Positions 21,772 to 33,010 of a DNA stretch of 64,000 nt are shown piece after piece (positions within the stretch are counted from its first letter, which is position 1; every line of letters starts with the position of its first letter). The DNA lies in NCBI GenBank assembly GCA_951640165.1, contig OX621236.1:30434948-30498947 (forward strand), in the 5' to 3' direction. This DNA comes from Pseudoips prasinana. Taxonomy: Eukaryota > Arthropoda > Insecta > Lepidoptera > Nolidae. The notes under the pieces were generated by a model, which did not search any database, was not told where the DNA came from, and saw only the letters and a program-made list of their open reading frames with translations. The position numbers and the translations under genes were made by a program.

Positions 21772-22192
21772 TATATAATATAATTTATGGAGAAAAATCA
21801 ACACACCTCACATCCCGACTTTTCTCTTAGGCTGCATTAACAATGATTTCCCAAATTCAATAGATAAGTACCTACCTAAATTAAGTCTGACTTTTTATCT
21901 GCGTGTACGACTATAGCTATCACAGTTTAATGTTTAAATAGAGTAATCCAACAAAATATAATAAAAAAGCCCTAAATTATTTACTTAGGAGGCCTACTGC
22001 ACACAATCAGAGATATTATTGACGGAGCAATGAGTAACCATCAGCTGGAGACTTCAGCAAACAAACGCTTCCCGTGTGAAAACGAATATCTGTATGATAC
22101 TTAACATTTAAATGAATGCAACCATACTTTTTCAAAGATAACTCTGAGCTTCCAGCAATTATTTTAGAAATATAAATAGTGAAAACTCTATA

Positions 22193-22345
22193 TCCTACTA
22201 AAATTATAAACGCGAAAGTTTGTAAGTATGGATGTATGTTTGTTACTCTTTCACGTAAAATCTACTGAATGGATTTTAATGAAACTTTACAATAATATAG
22301 TTTATACATCAGAATAACACATAGGCTACAATTTACAAAGATATT
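22193..22345 (+). mobile_element. Helitron-like element, 3'-truncated
   Basis: A TC start (TCCTACTAAAATTATAAACG) and family body up to ACATAGGCTACAATTTACAA, then the hairpin and CTAG are missing. First of three neighbouring members. Confidence 0.6.
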
Positions 22346-22417
22346 ATGTGAACTGTCCAAAATATGACGATAAGTGTCAAGTGTCATTTGCGAACTATTC
22401 CGGCGTGCACTGCCAAT

Positions 22418-22519
22418 ATTATAAATGCGAAAGTTTATGAGTATAGATGTATGTATGTTTGTTACTCTTATACGCTAAAACTACTTTAACGCGGGTGAAA
22501 CTGTGGGGCGCAGCTTGTT
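22418..22519 (+). mobile_element. Helitron-like element, internally deleted
   Basis: Starts near TATTATAAATGCGAAAG, jumps from GCTAAAACTAC directly to TTTAACGCGGGTGAAACTGT, and ends GCGCAGCTTGT where CTAG has mutated to CTTG. Confidence 0.55.
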
Positions 22520-22564
22520 GTGTATGAAATCACAAGGATTTTTTTTTAAATGCACATTACAGAA

Positions 22565-22748
22565 CTTATCCGTATGCGGAAGTTTGCGAGTACGGATGTA
22601 TGGGTGTTTGTTACTCTTGCACACAAAAACTACCGAACGGATTTTGATGAAACTTATATATCTATATTATATAGCTTATATATCTGAATCACACATAGGC
22701 TATATTTTATAAAAGTTAATCGCGGGTAAAGCCGCGGGACACAGCTAG
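22565..22748 (+). mobile_element. Helitron-like element, 3' end intact
   Basis: Body words CACACAAAAACTACCGAACG and CACACATAGGCTATATTTTA, then the hairpin CGCGGGTAAAGCCGCGGG and CACAGCTAG. The mariner begins 18 nt further on. Confidence 0.6.
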
Positions 22749-22766
22749 TATAATATATATGTAATA

Positions 22767-24077
22767 AAGGGTGTCTCAGAATGTTTTTCGTTTTTAGATG
22801 ATAAATAAAAAACAACAATATCAATTAAAACTAGTTTTATTTATTATTCAATTGAAGAGCAGTTCTTGAAGTTTATTTATGAAAAACAACCGTTTGCAAA
22901 TGTGCACCATTCACTTGTTCACACTCATTTAACCTAGAGCTAAAATTTTCAATCACTCGCTGGAGAATCGCTCTTGGAATAGAGTTAATTTCTTCAGTGA
23001 TTTTTTGTTTTAAAACATTTAGGTTGGGTGGCAATGGATTGTAAACATTACTTTTTAGGTAGCCCCATAGGAAAAAATAAGCAGGCGTTAAATCAGGGCT
23101 CCTCGGTGGCCAGTTGATGTCTCCTCGTCGACTTATCACTCTTCCAGGGAACAAATCGTGAAGAGCAGCTAATGAGTCATTTGTAACATGAGAACTGGCT
23201 CCATCTTGCTGGAAAAAGGTGTTGCGGTTGTAGCCATAGTAGTTTTGCATTTCTGTAGCCAAAAAAGTCCGGATCATATGGCAATATCGATCAGAATTAA
23301 CGGACTGAGTTCGACCTCGGTCATCCTCAAAAAAATAAGGACCAATAATTCCTTGACTTGATATGGCAGCACAAACAACAACTTTTAGCGAGTGCAAGGG
23401 CTTCTGATGCAGTTCTAGCGGATTCTCGGAAGCCCAGTATCTGCAATTTTGTTTATTCACGTGACCGTTGATGTGAAAATTTGATTCGTCGGAGAACCAG
23501 ATGTTATTGAAACTCCTAAAACGGTTTTTCACTGTCCTGCAGAATTCGACTCGTTTATCAGGATCATCAGGCTTCATTTCTTGAACAATAACAATTTTAT
23601 AGGAGTGAAAATGTAAGTCTTTCAAAAAAATGCGATGAACCGTAGATTTGTTCAAATTAAGAGAAGCTGCGCGCAATCTCAACGACTGTCGTGGGTCGTC
23701 CATAACAGACTGGCGAACGCGGTCAACGTTCATGCTCGTTCTTGATGTCCTTTTGCGCCCAGACGATTTGTCCGGCATTGTATTCCCAGTCTCTTCAAAC
23801 TTGCACACCCAATGCTTAATTAAATTGGCACTTGGCACATGTTTTAAGCTTGTTAAATTAAAATGTGTCCTGTAGAGACGACGAACAATAGTGTAGGAAT
23901 CGTTGTTTTTATAAAACGCTCGCACGCAAAACGCGCGCTGCGGATCCCGTGAAACCATTCATGGCTACTAAACTTAACAAGCCGGCCAAGCGTTTGAGAC
24001 CACTCCCCTCCCCCTGCTACCTGCGGTTTGGTGCGTATTGGTCAATTCAAAAACGAAAAACATTCTGAGACACCCTT
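22767..24077 (-). mobile_element. Tc1/mariner-superfamily transposon with perfect TIRs
   Basis: The left terminal repeat at 22767-22795 (starting AAGGGTGTCTCAGAATG) and the right one at 24049-24077 are exactly complementary over 29 bp. Element length is about 1.31 kb, enclosing one transposase gene with short untranslated stretches. ATA flanks both ends (22764-22766 and 24078-24080), compatible with insertion at a TA target although the exact boundary is ambiguous by a base. Perfect TIRs and an uninterrupted ORF suggest a fairly recent insertion. Confidence 0.9.
22873..23958 (-). CDS. Mariner-like transposase, third catalytic residue replaced
   Basis: 361-residue transposase of the IS630/Tc1/mariner superfamily, which cuts and joins DNA at the element's TIRs in the nucleus. 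Residues about 5-75 form an N-terminal helix-turn-helix region ending in a basic patch (GRKRTSRTS, 67-75); residues about 80-125 are a second winged-helix-like part (SLRLRAASLNLNKSTVHRI). The catalytic core has WFSDESNFH with D157 and FFQQDGASSHV with D252. WPPRSPDLTPAYFFLWGYLK places position 294 exactly 41 residues after D252. In relatives with this DD41D spacing that position is Asp (P-x-D-F-F-L-W-G); here it is Tyr, codon TAT where GAT would be expected. All other motifs look intact and there is no stop or frameshift. The ATG at 23958 is the first in frame. Family membership is secure; catalytic inactivity is an inference. Confidence 0.93.
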   Translation of the reverse strand: MVSRDPQRAFCVRAFYKNNDSYTIVRRLYRTHFNLTSLKHVPSANLIKHWVCKFEETGNTMPDKSSGRKRTSRTSMNVDRVRQSVMDDPRQSLRLRAASLNLNKSTVHRIFLKDLHFHSYKIVIVQEMKPDDPDKRVEFCRTVKNRFRSFNNIWFSDESNFHINGHVNKQNCRYWASENPLELHQKPLHSLKVVVCAAISSQGIIGPYFFEDDRGRTQSVNSDRYCHMIRTFLATEMQNYYGYNRNTFFQQDGASSHVTNDSLAALHDLFPGRVISRRGDINWPPRSPDLTPAYFFLWGYLKSNVYNPLPPNLNVLKQKITEEINSIPRAILQRVIENFSSRLNECEQVNGAHLQTVVFHK

Positions 24078-24570
24078 ATATAATATAGAACCGTAATCAG
24101 TTATCTGTAATTATCAGTTAGATTATTACCACCTATAAATTTATATTCATCTATTAAATCATTTTCACACCACGTATATATTTTTATATAAATCTTTTAG
24201 AAAATAGGAATATGGGTAGGGAATATTCTATATTTAATATTAAATAAAAAAGAATATTTTTAAATGCACATCAAAGAATTTATATGATATATAATAGAAA
24301 ATCGTAGTTAGTTATATATACTTATTAGTTATTTTACCACCCCACAATTTATTTTCATAAATTAAATAATTTTTTTCATATCAAATATACTGATTGCACA
24401 AAAAATTACTTAAGAAAAATACTTAAAACTTTATTTACACAAAAAAAACCACTTTTAAATAAATAACAATGCTTCATAAATTCAAATAACTGGGAACATC
24501 ATATATTTTTGAGATAACTATTTTGCTGTAGCATCAGTATTTTTTGTACCCAAATAAATAAATAAATTTC
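24078..24570. other. AT-rich DNA, no gene seen
   Basis: Nothing recognisable. Confidence 0.5.
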
Positions 24571-24628
24571 CGGAATATATCACACAACGCTATCTAGACC
24601 AAACTAAACAAAGCTTGTACTGTGGACA
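24571..24628 (-). repeat. SINE 3' fragment
   Basis: CCAAACTAAACAAAGCTTGT, then ACTGTGG, is the reverse of the SINE tail words at 4790 and 16556 (ACAAGCTCTACTTAGTTTGG). Confidence 0.4.
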
Positions 24629-24630
24629 AA

Positions 24631-24861
24631 AATACTCTTTAATATTTATTAGTCTAGTATCTACCGACAATACACAGAAAACACACATAATATCATAAGA
24701 ATACATGTCACGTTAATTTATACATGAACAAGTTATAGAATGGACGGTCTTATCGCATAAAGGGATCTGTTCCAGACATCTTAGCGTGTGTAGTAATAGC
24801 AGTAATTGACTAATTGTGCATCAAGAGATAAACCAAAGTTGTGCTTCTATAAATAACATTA
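24631..24861 (-). pseudogene. 5'-truncated copy of the 42.8-kb LINE (3' UTR only)
   Basis: Aligns with 42857-43050 of the intact element in the same orientation: AATACTCTTTA, ACAAGTT, GGTCTTATCGCATAAA (exact), TCTGTTCCAGACA/TCTCTTCCAGACA, TGCATCAAGAGATAAACC/TGCAACAAGAGATATACC. Only untranslated sequence is present. The Helitron-like element starting at 24862 cuts its upstream side. Confidence 0.75.
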
Positions 24862-25167
24862 TCTATAAAAATAAATAAAATTGAAGTGTCTGTTTGTAAT
24901 ATTGAAATAACCGATTTTTACATGTATATGAATACATATACGGTACATACTCCAAAATAACATTTTTTTTAATTTTTGTCTGTCTGTCTGTCTGTTTGTT
25001 CCGGCTAATCTCTGAAATGGCTGGTCCGATTTTGACGGGACTTTTATTGGCAGGTAGCTGAAGTAATAAGGAGTAACTTAGGCTACTTTTATTTTAGAAA
25101 AGTCTTTTATTTTTGAAAAAACAAAATAAACGAATTAACACGCGGACGAAGTCGCGGGCACAGCTAG
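24862..25167 (+). mobile_element. Helitron-like element, fourth family
   Basis: Starts TCTATAAAAATAAATAAAAT and ends with hairpin CGCGGACGAAGTCGCGGG, then CACAGCTAG and T. The interior has a (GTCT)n stretch at about 24979-24998 and GGCTGGTCCGATTTTGACGG. It appears inserted in the LINE relic. Confidence 0.65.
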
Positions 25168-25820
25168 TTTCGTATAAATGTTAAAAGAGTTTAAGTAAAA
25201 AATTTATATAATAATAAAAACTTACGTTACTTAATTCTATACTGTAATTCTACGGACACATAGTTTATCTATATGCTCTTAGAATTCTGATGTCGAGCAC
25301 GCCCAATCCCGAAAGGCAAGTCATTCCATATAATGATAGGTGTTTATTTTTTTCACTGTAGTAAGTTATTTTAAAACTATGCCCTTGTTGGAGGAGTTTC
25401 CTTAATGTCTACCATTTCCCTCCAAATGTCTTGATTTGATACGGCAAAACATTAACTTATTCCATTATTTGATTGTTGTCTTTGTCTTTCTCTCATACAA
25501 TTTTTAGCAGACTTTAAGGGAGTAAATTATAAATACACCTTTTTATAATGATATTGTGGCGAGCGGTGGGTCAAGGGATTGGAAAGAAATCTAGTGTTTG
25601 CATACGAAGCCTTTATGGAATTCGATAGGACCAGTTACTACATCACTCGGATCACGGAACGCACCAAGTCTAGAAACTTCACCAATATTCCAGACTAAAT
25701 TAATTAATGCCCCTGTCTTCACCTTCGCACAATTTATTTCTTTTCATTCTTGAACCATCTAATATTACTTTTGCATTAAGAAATGTGTATACATGTTCTT
25801 TTCATCAACTATTCTTTTTT
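25168..25820. other. AT-rich DNA, no gene seen
   Basis: Nothing recognisable. Confidence 0.5.
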
Positions 25821-26080
25821 TGAAGTTATACTTCTTTTGGCGCGATGGAGAAAAATGATGAGAGTGAATTTTTACGATGCGCGCGCACACCGACACCAAA
25901 AAATTTAACAGCACGAAGTTAGTTCTAGGTGGTATTACAGTGAATTTTTACGCAGATGCGCGCGCATCGTAAAAATAACAGCATGAAGTTAGTTCTAGGT
26001 GGTATGAAAATTGATAACTATGTTCAAGTTGTATATTAAGAAGTATAACTTCTAACGCGTGGACATAAGTACACACAAGT
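25821..26080 (-). mobile_element. Foldback element with GC palindrome, copy 1 (duplicated core)
   Basis: Reverse-oriented relative to the copies at 31314 and 58600. The ends contain GAAGTTATACTTCTTTTGGC and the complement of GTTAGAAGTTATACTTCTTA. The core unit (TTTTTACGATGCGCGCGC joined to AGTTAGTTCTAGGTGGTAT) appears twice, at about 25863-25944 and 25945-26010. Non-coding; transposon class unknown. Confidence 0.65.
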
Positions 26081-27084
26081 TTTTTTGTTCTAGTATTAGC
26101 TAGAACATTCTTGAAATATTATGAAGGCCACGAAAAACCCTTACTGGGACTGGGGTTTGAACCCCGACTGTGGTAATAAAAAAATGTTATCGGGATAGAA
26201 CCATGTAAGTTTTGATTAAAATAGAGCAGTCGGTATGTCGTGCCCTTAATCTGTCATAGCATACGTTTATAATTCATTCTGTTCATTAGTTTAGCTCTTA
26301 TTACAATACGATAGAGTTTAAAATGAGTTGGTTACCATTATATCATTGTCCGAATAAGCGTTTAATTTCCTAACAGATGAGGAAGGCCTGTATTCTATGA
26401 ATTCAAAATACCTCATTACTTGTCAGTGGTATAGCCAATAGATTTATGTGATATTAGAAATCGTATTGAAGATGACGCTTAGAGGCTTTTTCAGAAATAT
26501 TTTTGCCCGTGTGTCCTAAATGTGTGCATAAACATAACTTAAACAACTGTAGATTCTACAAAATCATTAAAAGTTATTTTATTTTACTATGTGGGCAGTG
26601 CTTATACATAGTGTGAGACTTGTTCAAGCGGCCTAGTGCCTACTAGACTTCAGTACCATGAGTTTCATGTACCCTTTAATTGTTCCAGGTAAGTTGTGAT
26701 ATCGTCTGACATGTTCGTGGCTCGCGACGGTGCTTACGGGAGAAGAAAATGGGGTGTATTTGACTGCCGGGACCACCACGGGACTTGGATGGTGCATGGT
26801 TGAGACGAAAAAGCGTTTAGACGTGTGTTTCATCCAATGGTTGATGGTAAGGAATTTTTTGGAGTGGATTTAGGTACGTAGTATCAGCTTGTAAGCTTAC
26901 GGCTAACATAGTAGTTCGCAACAATAGGATTTCTCCAATTGAGTAAGGTCTCTTGGGTGAAGTTCATAATCCTCAAGTTGATAGTCGGCAATTCCAAAAC
27001 CTGCATTAAAGAAACCGATTCTTGGGGATGTAGCTTTAGTCTAAGCTGCATTAGATGCCACTGGAGCGACTTTGAAGGGTTAGA
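26081..27084. other. No gene; weak SINE-like spot
   Basis: TGGGGTTTGAACCCCG at about 26151-26166 is B-box-like but also self-complementary, with no A box. The rest is featureless. Confidence 0.4.
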
Positions 27085-27203
27085 CTGGAGTAAATTTGGT
27101 TTACACCACGGCCTTTGGCAAACCCCGGAGGAAATGCAACGGTCGCGCTAAATTTGCTCCAGGGTTTGCCATAGGCAGTGGTGCAAACCGAATTTACCGG
27201 AGC
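27085..27203. repeat. Hairpin with about 50-bp arms
   Basis: The left arm (GGTTTACACCACGGCCTTTG, then GCAAACCCCGGAG) pairs with the right arm, whose complement reads GGTTTGCACCACTGCCTATG, then GCAAACCCTGGAG. The spacer is short, around GCAACGGTCGCGC. Several mismatches show it is not new. Short ORFs on both strands here come from the palindrome. Confidence 0.65.
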
Positions 27204-28770
27204 GTTCCTTAGGGCACTTGCGATGGTGCGCTGTATGACCCAGTGCCTAGCAATTGACCCAGCTAGGAAGCTCTGCATACTCGCTCCAATGTTTGGGGCG
27301 GACGCATTCTGACATATGGTGGCAAGGCGTCAAGGATTTGATACATCTTGGTTGAACATAATGGTTAACAAAAAAAACTGTGGCAAGGGTGCAAATTACT
27401 ATTGCCCAATTGCTTTACAATTTGCACTCTTCAAGCAGAAGACCGTCCATGCTACATACGCTTTTGCGGTTACGAAAGATCATTCTACCTTCCGCCGATT
27501 GGTCTAGGTGGACAAAAACAGTATCATAGTTTTCGCCGCCGTAAGAACTATAGATAGCCCTATTTATGCACCGCTGAAGGCAATTGGCTAGGAGGGCACC
27601 ATAAAGTTGAGTGAAGGGTAGCCAAGAAAATAATGTTATTCTTGTTACTTCAAGACATTAAACAAACTTATGGCCAAAACGCACAAAAAAAAATTAATTC
27701 CGATAACATCTTCTTGGAAGTGTCGGCCGATATATATTATATATATCTATGTGCTACACGGTACTTCATACACCTACTAACTTCATCATGAGGATTAAAA
27801 GTCAAATATAAAAATAGCTCTATAAATATGGAATAAATAAAACGAATAAGAATGTATGTCTGCTATTAAACTCGTTCGTGTCATTGCAATACCATTGGGG
27901 ATTAGATTAGATTGGGTACTTGTTTATAAATCAAGAACTTGTCTTTCCCTTTGTATATACTTAGTAGGAGTTTAAATTTTACATAAATACCAGTGAAGAA
28001 ATAGGCTCTATGTGTGATAATTATATGTTTGTCTCGTCTTATGTAAATATCACAACAATTTATGCCCACGACTTATTGTGTTATTAGTAAATAATATAGT
28101 TGGAAGTTATGAGGCGACGCTAATTGTACAGTAAAGTGTCAGTAATCGTCGGCGCGTAATGTCCCAAGATAACAGACCTTTGACTTTTCAATTAAGCTCT
28201 ATTAAGCCACACAATACAATTTCCTTGCACAATTGCAACAAACATTCGGTGTGAAATTGCTTACACTCTGCCTGTTCATTTGTTTGTACTATTTTTATTT
28301 TCAACCAGCTTCGCTTGTTGCCTAACGAGTAGGTAGACTCTACTTGTTGAATCCGAAGCGGTTAAATGCAAATAAGTATATCAGAGCCGAACCGGTCCCC
28401 CGCTCGAAATCGACGATAAAGCAACGCTTATGTGCGAAGTAGCAATATGCTTTATAAAAAATGTCGCTTCTTTCACTGATATGAGTCGAGATTATGGGGA
28501 TCGTGTCGACCCCTACAATTTTAGCAGAATAAAAATACCATAAGTCGCGACACAATTGTAAATCCACGGATTAAAAAAAAGTGTGATGAATGAGTGAGTG
28601 CCCCTTCGCTCCCCAATTTTGAAACTAGGCGTACAACTGGTTTCACTAAGTGATGACAATCGTATACTGTGGATACACAAGCGTTTGATTAAAAGCTTTT
28701 GTTGCATGTCTAATAGTTACTATAAATTCATGAACATGTGATGGGATTTGCTTGGGACACAGAATCGGTA
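27204..28770. other. AT-rich DNA, no gene seen
   Basis: Nothing recognisable. Confidence 0.5.
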
Positions 28771-28935
28771 TCCCTCGTGGTAACGGTTCGGGTTGTCGGT
28801 GGTACAGCTGCGAACAGATGAGTGTACGCGCCGGTGGTGCCGGTACAGGCGACGGGCGCCCTCCGCGCAGCCGCACTCGCACCAGTCGCACTGAGCGCGA
28901 TCCGCCACGCGCACCTCTCTACCGCGTCTCATCGA
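28771..28935. promoter_or_regulatory. GC- and CpG-rich patch, possible promoter or 5' exon
   Basis: About 165 bp of strongly GC-rich, CpG-dense DNA in an AT-rich setting. It is open in several frames on both strands, which is what high GC gives, and none of the frames resembles a known protein. GCTCAGTGCG on the minus strand and TTCAGTGTT near 29020 on the plus strand resemble the arthropod initiator TCAGT. A promoter or untranslated first exon is plausible; the direction is undecided. Confidence 0.3.
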
Positions 28936-30843
28936 ACGAATTTAAATCGAAACATTTGAATGAAACGGTCAACAAATAACAACAATACGATTGTTAAGTG
29001 ACAACCCTATGCCCAGTGTCAAGTTCAGTGTTTGCGATTAGTACAAGAGTTTTTTCGCATGCGATTGTTTATGTTTACTGCTGTTGGCATCTGATTCACG
29101 TGTCATTTTCGGAATTTACCTGAATACGAAGTAGTTTCAGAAGAAAATATCTTCTGTGGCTCTAATGGATTGGTTCTCTGGTCTGATTGTATAGGTGTTG
29201 TATTTATTTTTTATACTATTAATTTTTTTATGTATCTAACAATACATAGTGCTGACTTATAAAGGTTTATGAACTGTAGAGCTTCTATTATTTTAAGTTC
29301 AGTATATATTTAATTAATGTAGTGCGTTAAGATTAAGTACCAGAAGGTTCTTTAAACTTAATATTTGATACAAAAAAGAAAATTATTTTTGTAAAACTCG
29401 ACAGCTGTAGGATACATAAATATGTATGTATGTCTTAAAAATAAAGTAGTCACAAGGTCGAACTCAGCAGCGGACTTCTGTTAAAATGCATTCATTGACA
29501 CCTAGCCCTATGAGCCAAATGATTACTAGTTAAAGCTAGTAAAAATATCATAAAAATGTAATGTTTTCACCGATACTTTTCTATTACGTAAAAAATAAAA
29601 CGCTAGAGTCGAATTAATTTTGTCCTGGGTTTTTGAAAACTGTGCAAAAATAAGGTAATTTGAAATTTTGAATACTCTTTCCATTTTCTTTTTAATTCCT
29701 GTTTATGACAATATACAAACTTATATTTAATAACCATTCAATCAACCATTAACGTATAATAGGTTTTTAGAAAGTTCATTATTGACATAGTACTTTCAAC
29801 ATTAGTATTTTCAACATATTTTATACTATATTTCTGAGTAACAGATGTTCATAAATTAAAAATTGATCGCACATGATCAGACAAGGGGCTACCAAAAAAA
29901 TATAATATGTATCGAAAAGTGAGAAACAAAAATAAATATAAAATTACAATTGGTTGTTCAGACACTTTACTTGAGTAGAAACTACTATCGGAGCTTTTTT
30001 TATTGCATGTAACTTAATATATTTTGATAAGGTAGGCGAGCGCCTAGTGCCTTTTTGTGACCAGCAATAGTTAAACCGATATTGATAATGCGAGACCATA
30101 AAATATCGATCTCCGTTGCTAGGAGCCAGCCAATAGCAACAATAAACCTGGTTTATAATCCCCAATAGTCAGTAACTCTCACCGTTGCTTACTATGCGTA
30201 GGGTTGCCATCACAATATCTCAAAACCCGGAAAACAATACTTTACACTTTTCAAAATCCGTGTTATAACTGTAAACATAATTAAACGAAACTTATCAATT
30301 CAAATGACAAATGTTACTTGTACAAACTATCAGTACAAATGGGCATATTTATTATAATATTGAAATTACTAAATAATGAAAATGGATTTTGTATATTGAA
30401 AGCGTTAGAAGCTTCGTTTTTACTGAGCTCAAACTACATCCCGATGATCGTTTAAAATATTTTAGAAAATATTAAGTTCTTGAACTGGTATACCTAAGTG
30501 AGCCTACTTAATTTAAATCTACGGTCTTAGAACGTAATTAGGCTAAAACTCCGTATCAGCCCTATATGCGCCATGTAAGGTCCACTTAAGTGACCATCTC
30601 AAAGCCTCTTGGAAGTTTCCCAAAGCCGAACGCGCGCTGCTCGGCTTGTCCGACTTTCTTTGCTGCATTTCGAATAGCAAAATACATTTTTTTGATGTTC
30701 GCGGTTTCGAATATTAATAAAAAAAGAAAGTGATTGGCCATTTTTCGCATATATTCAGCAAGATAGTTTAATAAATATTTATGATTCTCAATATTTTATT
30801 CATATATTGTTGTTTAGTATTATGGTCGCGATTATATAGTGAA
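28936..30843. other. AT-rich DNA, no gene seen
   Basis: Nothing recognisable. Confidence 0.5.
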
Positions 30844-31292
30844 CTAGCTTCTGCCCGCGATTTCATCCGCGTGGTAATCAAAATCAGACATCGAAAACAA
30901 ATCAAGATCATGTTTATAGGAGAGGAAACTGACTGGCTAACTATTTGATTCACTGACTGATAGATCGGCGTTTGTTTTATCATATTATTATTAGGGGTAG
31001 GAGCTTTAGGTGAAAATTATAAAACGAAAAAAAAATCTTTCAATGATACCACATTTGAAGTTGGTCACAGTAAGAAAACACGTTGTTTGACATAAACTTT
31101 GTAACCCCATTTCATTACCTCACGGGGTTGAATTAAAAGAATCTTTTCTTAGTGACCTAGTTGTGCACTAAGAAAATATTCTTCAGACACTTCAGAAATA
31201 TTTTTGCAATTATTTGATGGTTTTAGACCCAGCGGTTTCAGCTGTGGGTTAATCGCCCAATCAGTTAGTTTCTGCTTTTATATATATATAGA
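30844..31292 (-). mobile_element. Helitron-like element
   Basis: On the minus strand it starts near TCTATATATATATAAAAGC and ends with ACGCGGATGAAATCGCGGGC, then AGAAGCTAG. A GC hairpin precedes CTAG as in the other families. The middle includes AACCCACAGCTGAAACCGCT on the minus strand. Confidence 0.5.
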
Positions 31293-31313
31293 TAAGCATA
31301 CTCGTTTTAAAAA

Positions 31314-31506
31314 AACTTGTGTGTACTTATGTACACGCGTTAGAAGTTATACTTCTTAATATACAACTTGAACATAGTTATCAATTTTCATACCACCTAG
31401 AACTAACTTCATGCTGTTAAGTTTTTTGGTGTCGGTGTGCGCGCGCATCGTAAAAATTCACTCTAATCATTTTTCTCCATCGCGCCAAAAGAAGTATAAC
31501 TTCAAA
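31314..31506 (+). mobile_element. Foldback element with GC palindrome, copy 2 (single core)
   Basis: Begins ACTTGTGTGTACTTATGTAC, then GTTAGAAGTTATACTTCTTA; one core unit (ACCACCTAGAACTAACTTCA to GTGCGCGCGCATCGTAAAAA); ends AGAAGTATAACTTCAAAAG. Its near-inverse ends suggest a MITE. Confidence 0.65.
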
Positions 31507-32861
31507 AGTTTATAGATTTGCTGGAATTATTTTAACCTTCCTTAGATAAATAAAGTAAAGTAATCAAATAAAAAAACCTTCTTGAAATAAGTTGTAATTT
31601 AGCACAATTTAATGACTTTTTTAATATAGCAATTGTTTGAATATGTTTCTTCTCTCAAAAAGTCACACAAGTAATTGATATGATTCACAAGCATAATCAT
31701 AATTACGTTATCTTTTAACTATAAAACTGACAATTTCTTTAGTATAGTCATAAATCTCTATTTTATCTACGAATGAATATGTTGGTAATAATATTTTATG
31801 GTAGAGGTTGACTCTACATAGATCGAAAAACTTTAGCGCCTGAATAAGGCTTTGTCGGAGTTTAGCACACCCACACACATTGCCTGTCAACTATAAAGAA
31901 CTAACACATAGAACATTCGAATTCTTTATTTGAAGATAGCGTGTTAGAACTAAATACGCAAATTTACAGTTTACCTAATTTCTATTCATACTGTGTATGT
32001 AAATATAACAAACATTTAACTTATGTAATTATCGTCAAACTTGGTATTTTCTGACAAAAAATGCTCAGCTTTCTATAATTATGCTTCAAATTGCATAATA
32101 TTGACAGAGTTGTAACTTATTTACTTTTGTCGCGGTTGAAAAATTCTCTAATTTGTCGTATTTTTTTTATTTACACACTTACGTTAACTTACAAATATAA
32201 ATATATCGTAGATATTTCATAATGTTTTGAAGCAAAACATACAGAGCTTGCATTAAGTCCTATATATATATTAATACAATTCACCTTTTTACTTAGAACA
32301 AGATACATTTATAAGATACTCAACGTACGTACCACGAGTAGGCTCACAGAAATTTAAAAAGTACATTCTCCTTTATTCCACGGGGTGATTTATTTAATGA
32401 TAGATGTAGAGCATTTCCTATTGGTATCAGGCGCGTGCGCAGGTATACGACTGAAATGGTTGGTTATTTTCGTTCGTTGACCGTAGGTACTTAAGTGATC
32501 TTTTTGTCGCGGGCCACAGCGGAGCCAGCTAGCACGTGCCTACAGCCTACGATCACACTCCGGCAAATAACAAATTATCTTCAAATAAATCAAATAGGTA
32601 TCGTAGTGTACAGTTGAATGCAATAAGAAGATACATTACATTGCTTATTTAAAATTTTAATGCTAATAATAAAAGTATATATTAAGATTCATTTAAACAG
32701 AAAGCGGGTAAATTAATAGTCTGACTCGTGCACCGACTAACCTCACCTTATTTAGATTTACACAAAGCTAGTTTGTGAATGGTAATTTTCAATCATAAAG
32801 TATGCGCAATGGGTAAGGTCTCGTTAGAACATTCTCTGACCAAATCGGAGATGTTCTCAAG
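31507..32861. other. AT-rich DNA, no gene seen
   Basis: Nothing recognisable. Confidence 0.5.
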
Positions 32862-33010
32862 ACAGGCCAGGTCAGATGTGCCCTAAACCGGCAAGCATGT
32901 ATGAAGAATATATGACGGTAAACGGGGCAAGAGAGGTGTGCAAATATTGTGTCAAATGGAAATCCTTTGTCTACGCCTATCTCTCTGGGAAAAAGGCGTG
33001 AGTCTATGTA
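32862..33010 (+). pseudogene. LINE 3' end relic, KWKS type
   Basis: The plus strand reads KWKSFVYAYLSGKKA and a stop at about 32956-33003, then a TATGTATGTATG tail. It is the same motif as the minus-strand relic at 17570. Upstream frames are broken. Confidence 0.55.

Noticed and set aside
24979..24998. CRISPR-like or tandem array
   Set aside because: A short GTCT microsatellite inside a Helitron-like element; no spacer-repeat structure anywhere in the window.
28646..28979. Several overlapping ORFs over the GC patch on both strands
   Set aside because: High GC removes stop codons in all frames; Arg/Pro-rich peptides without motifs.
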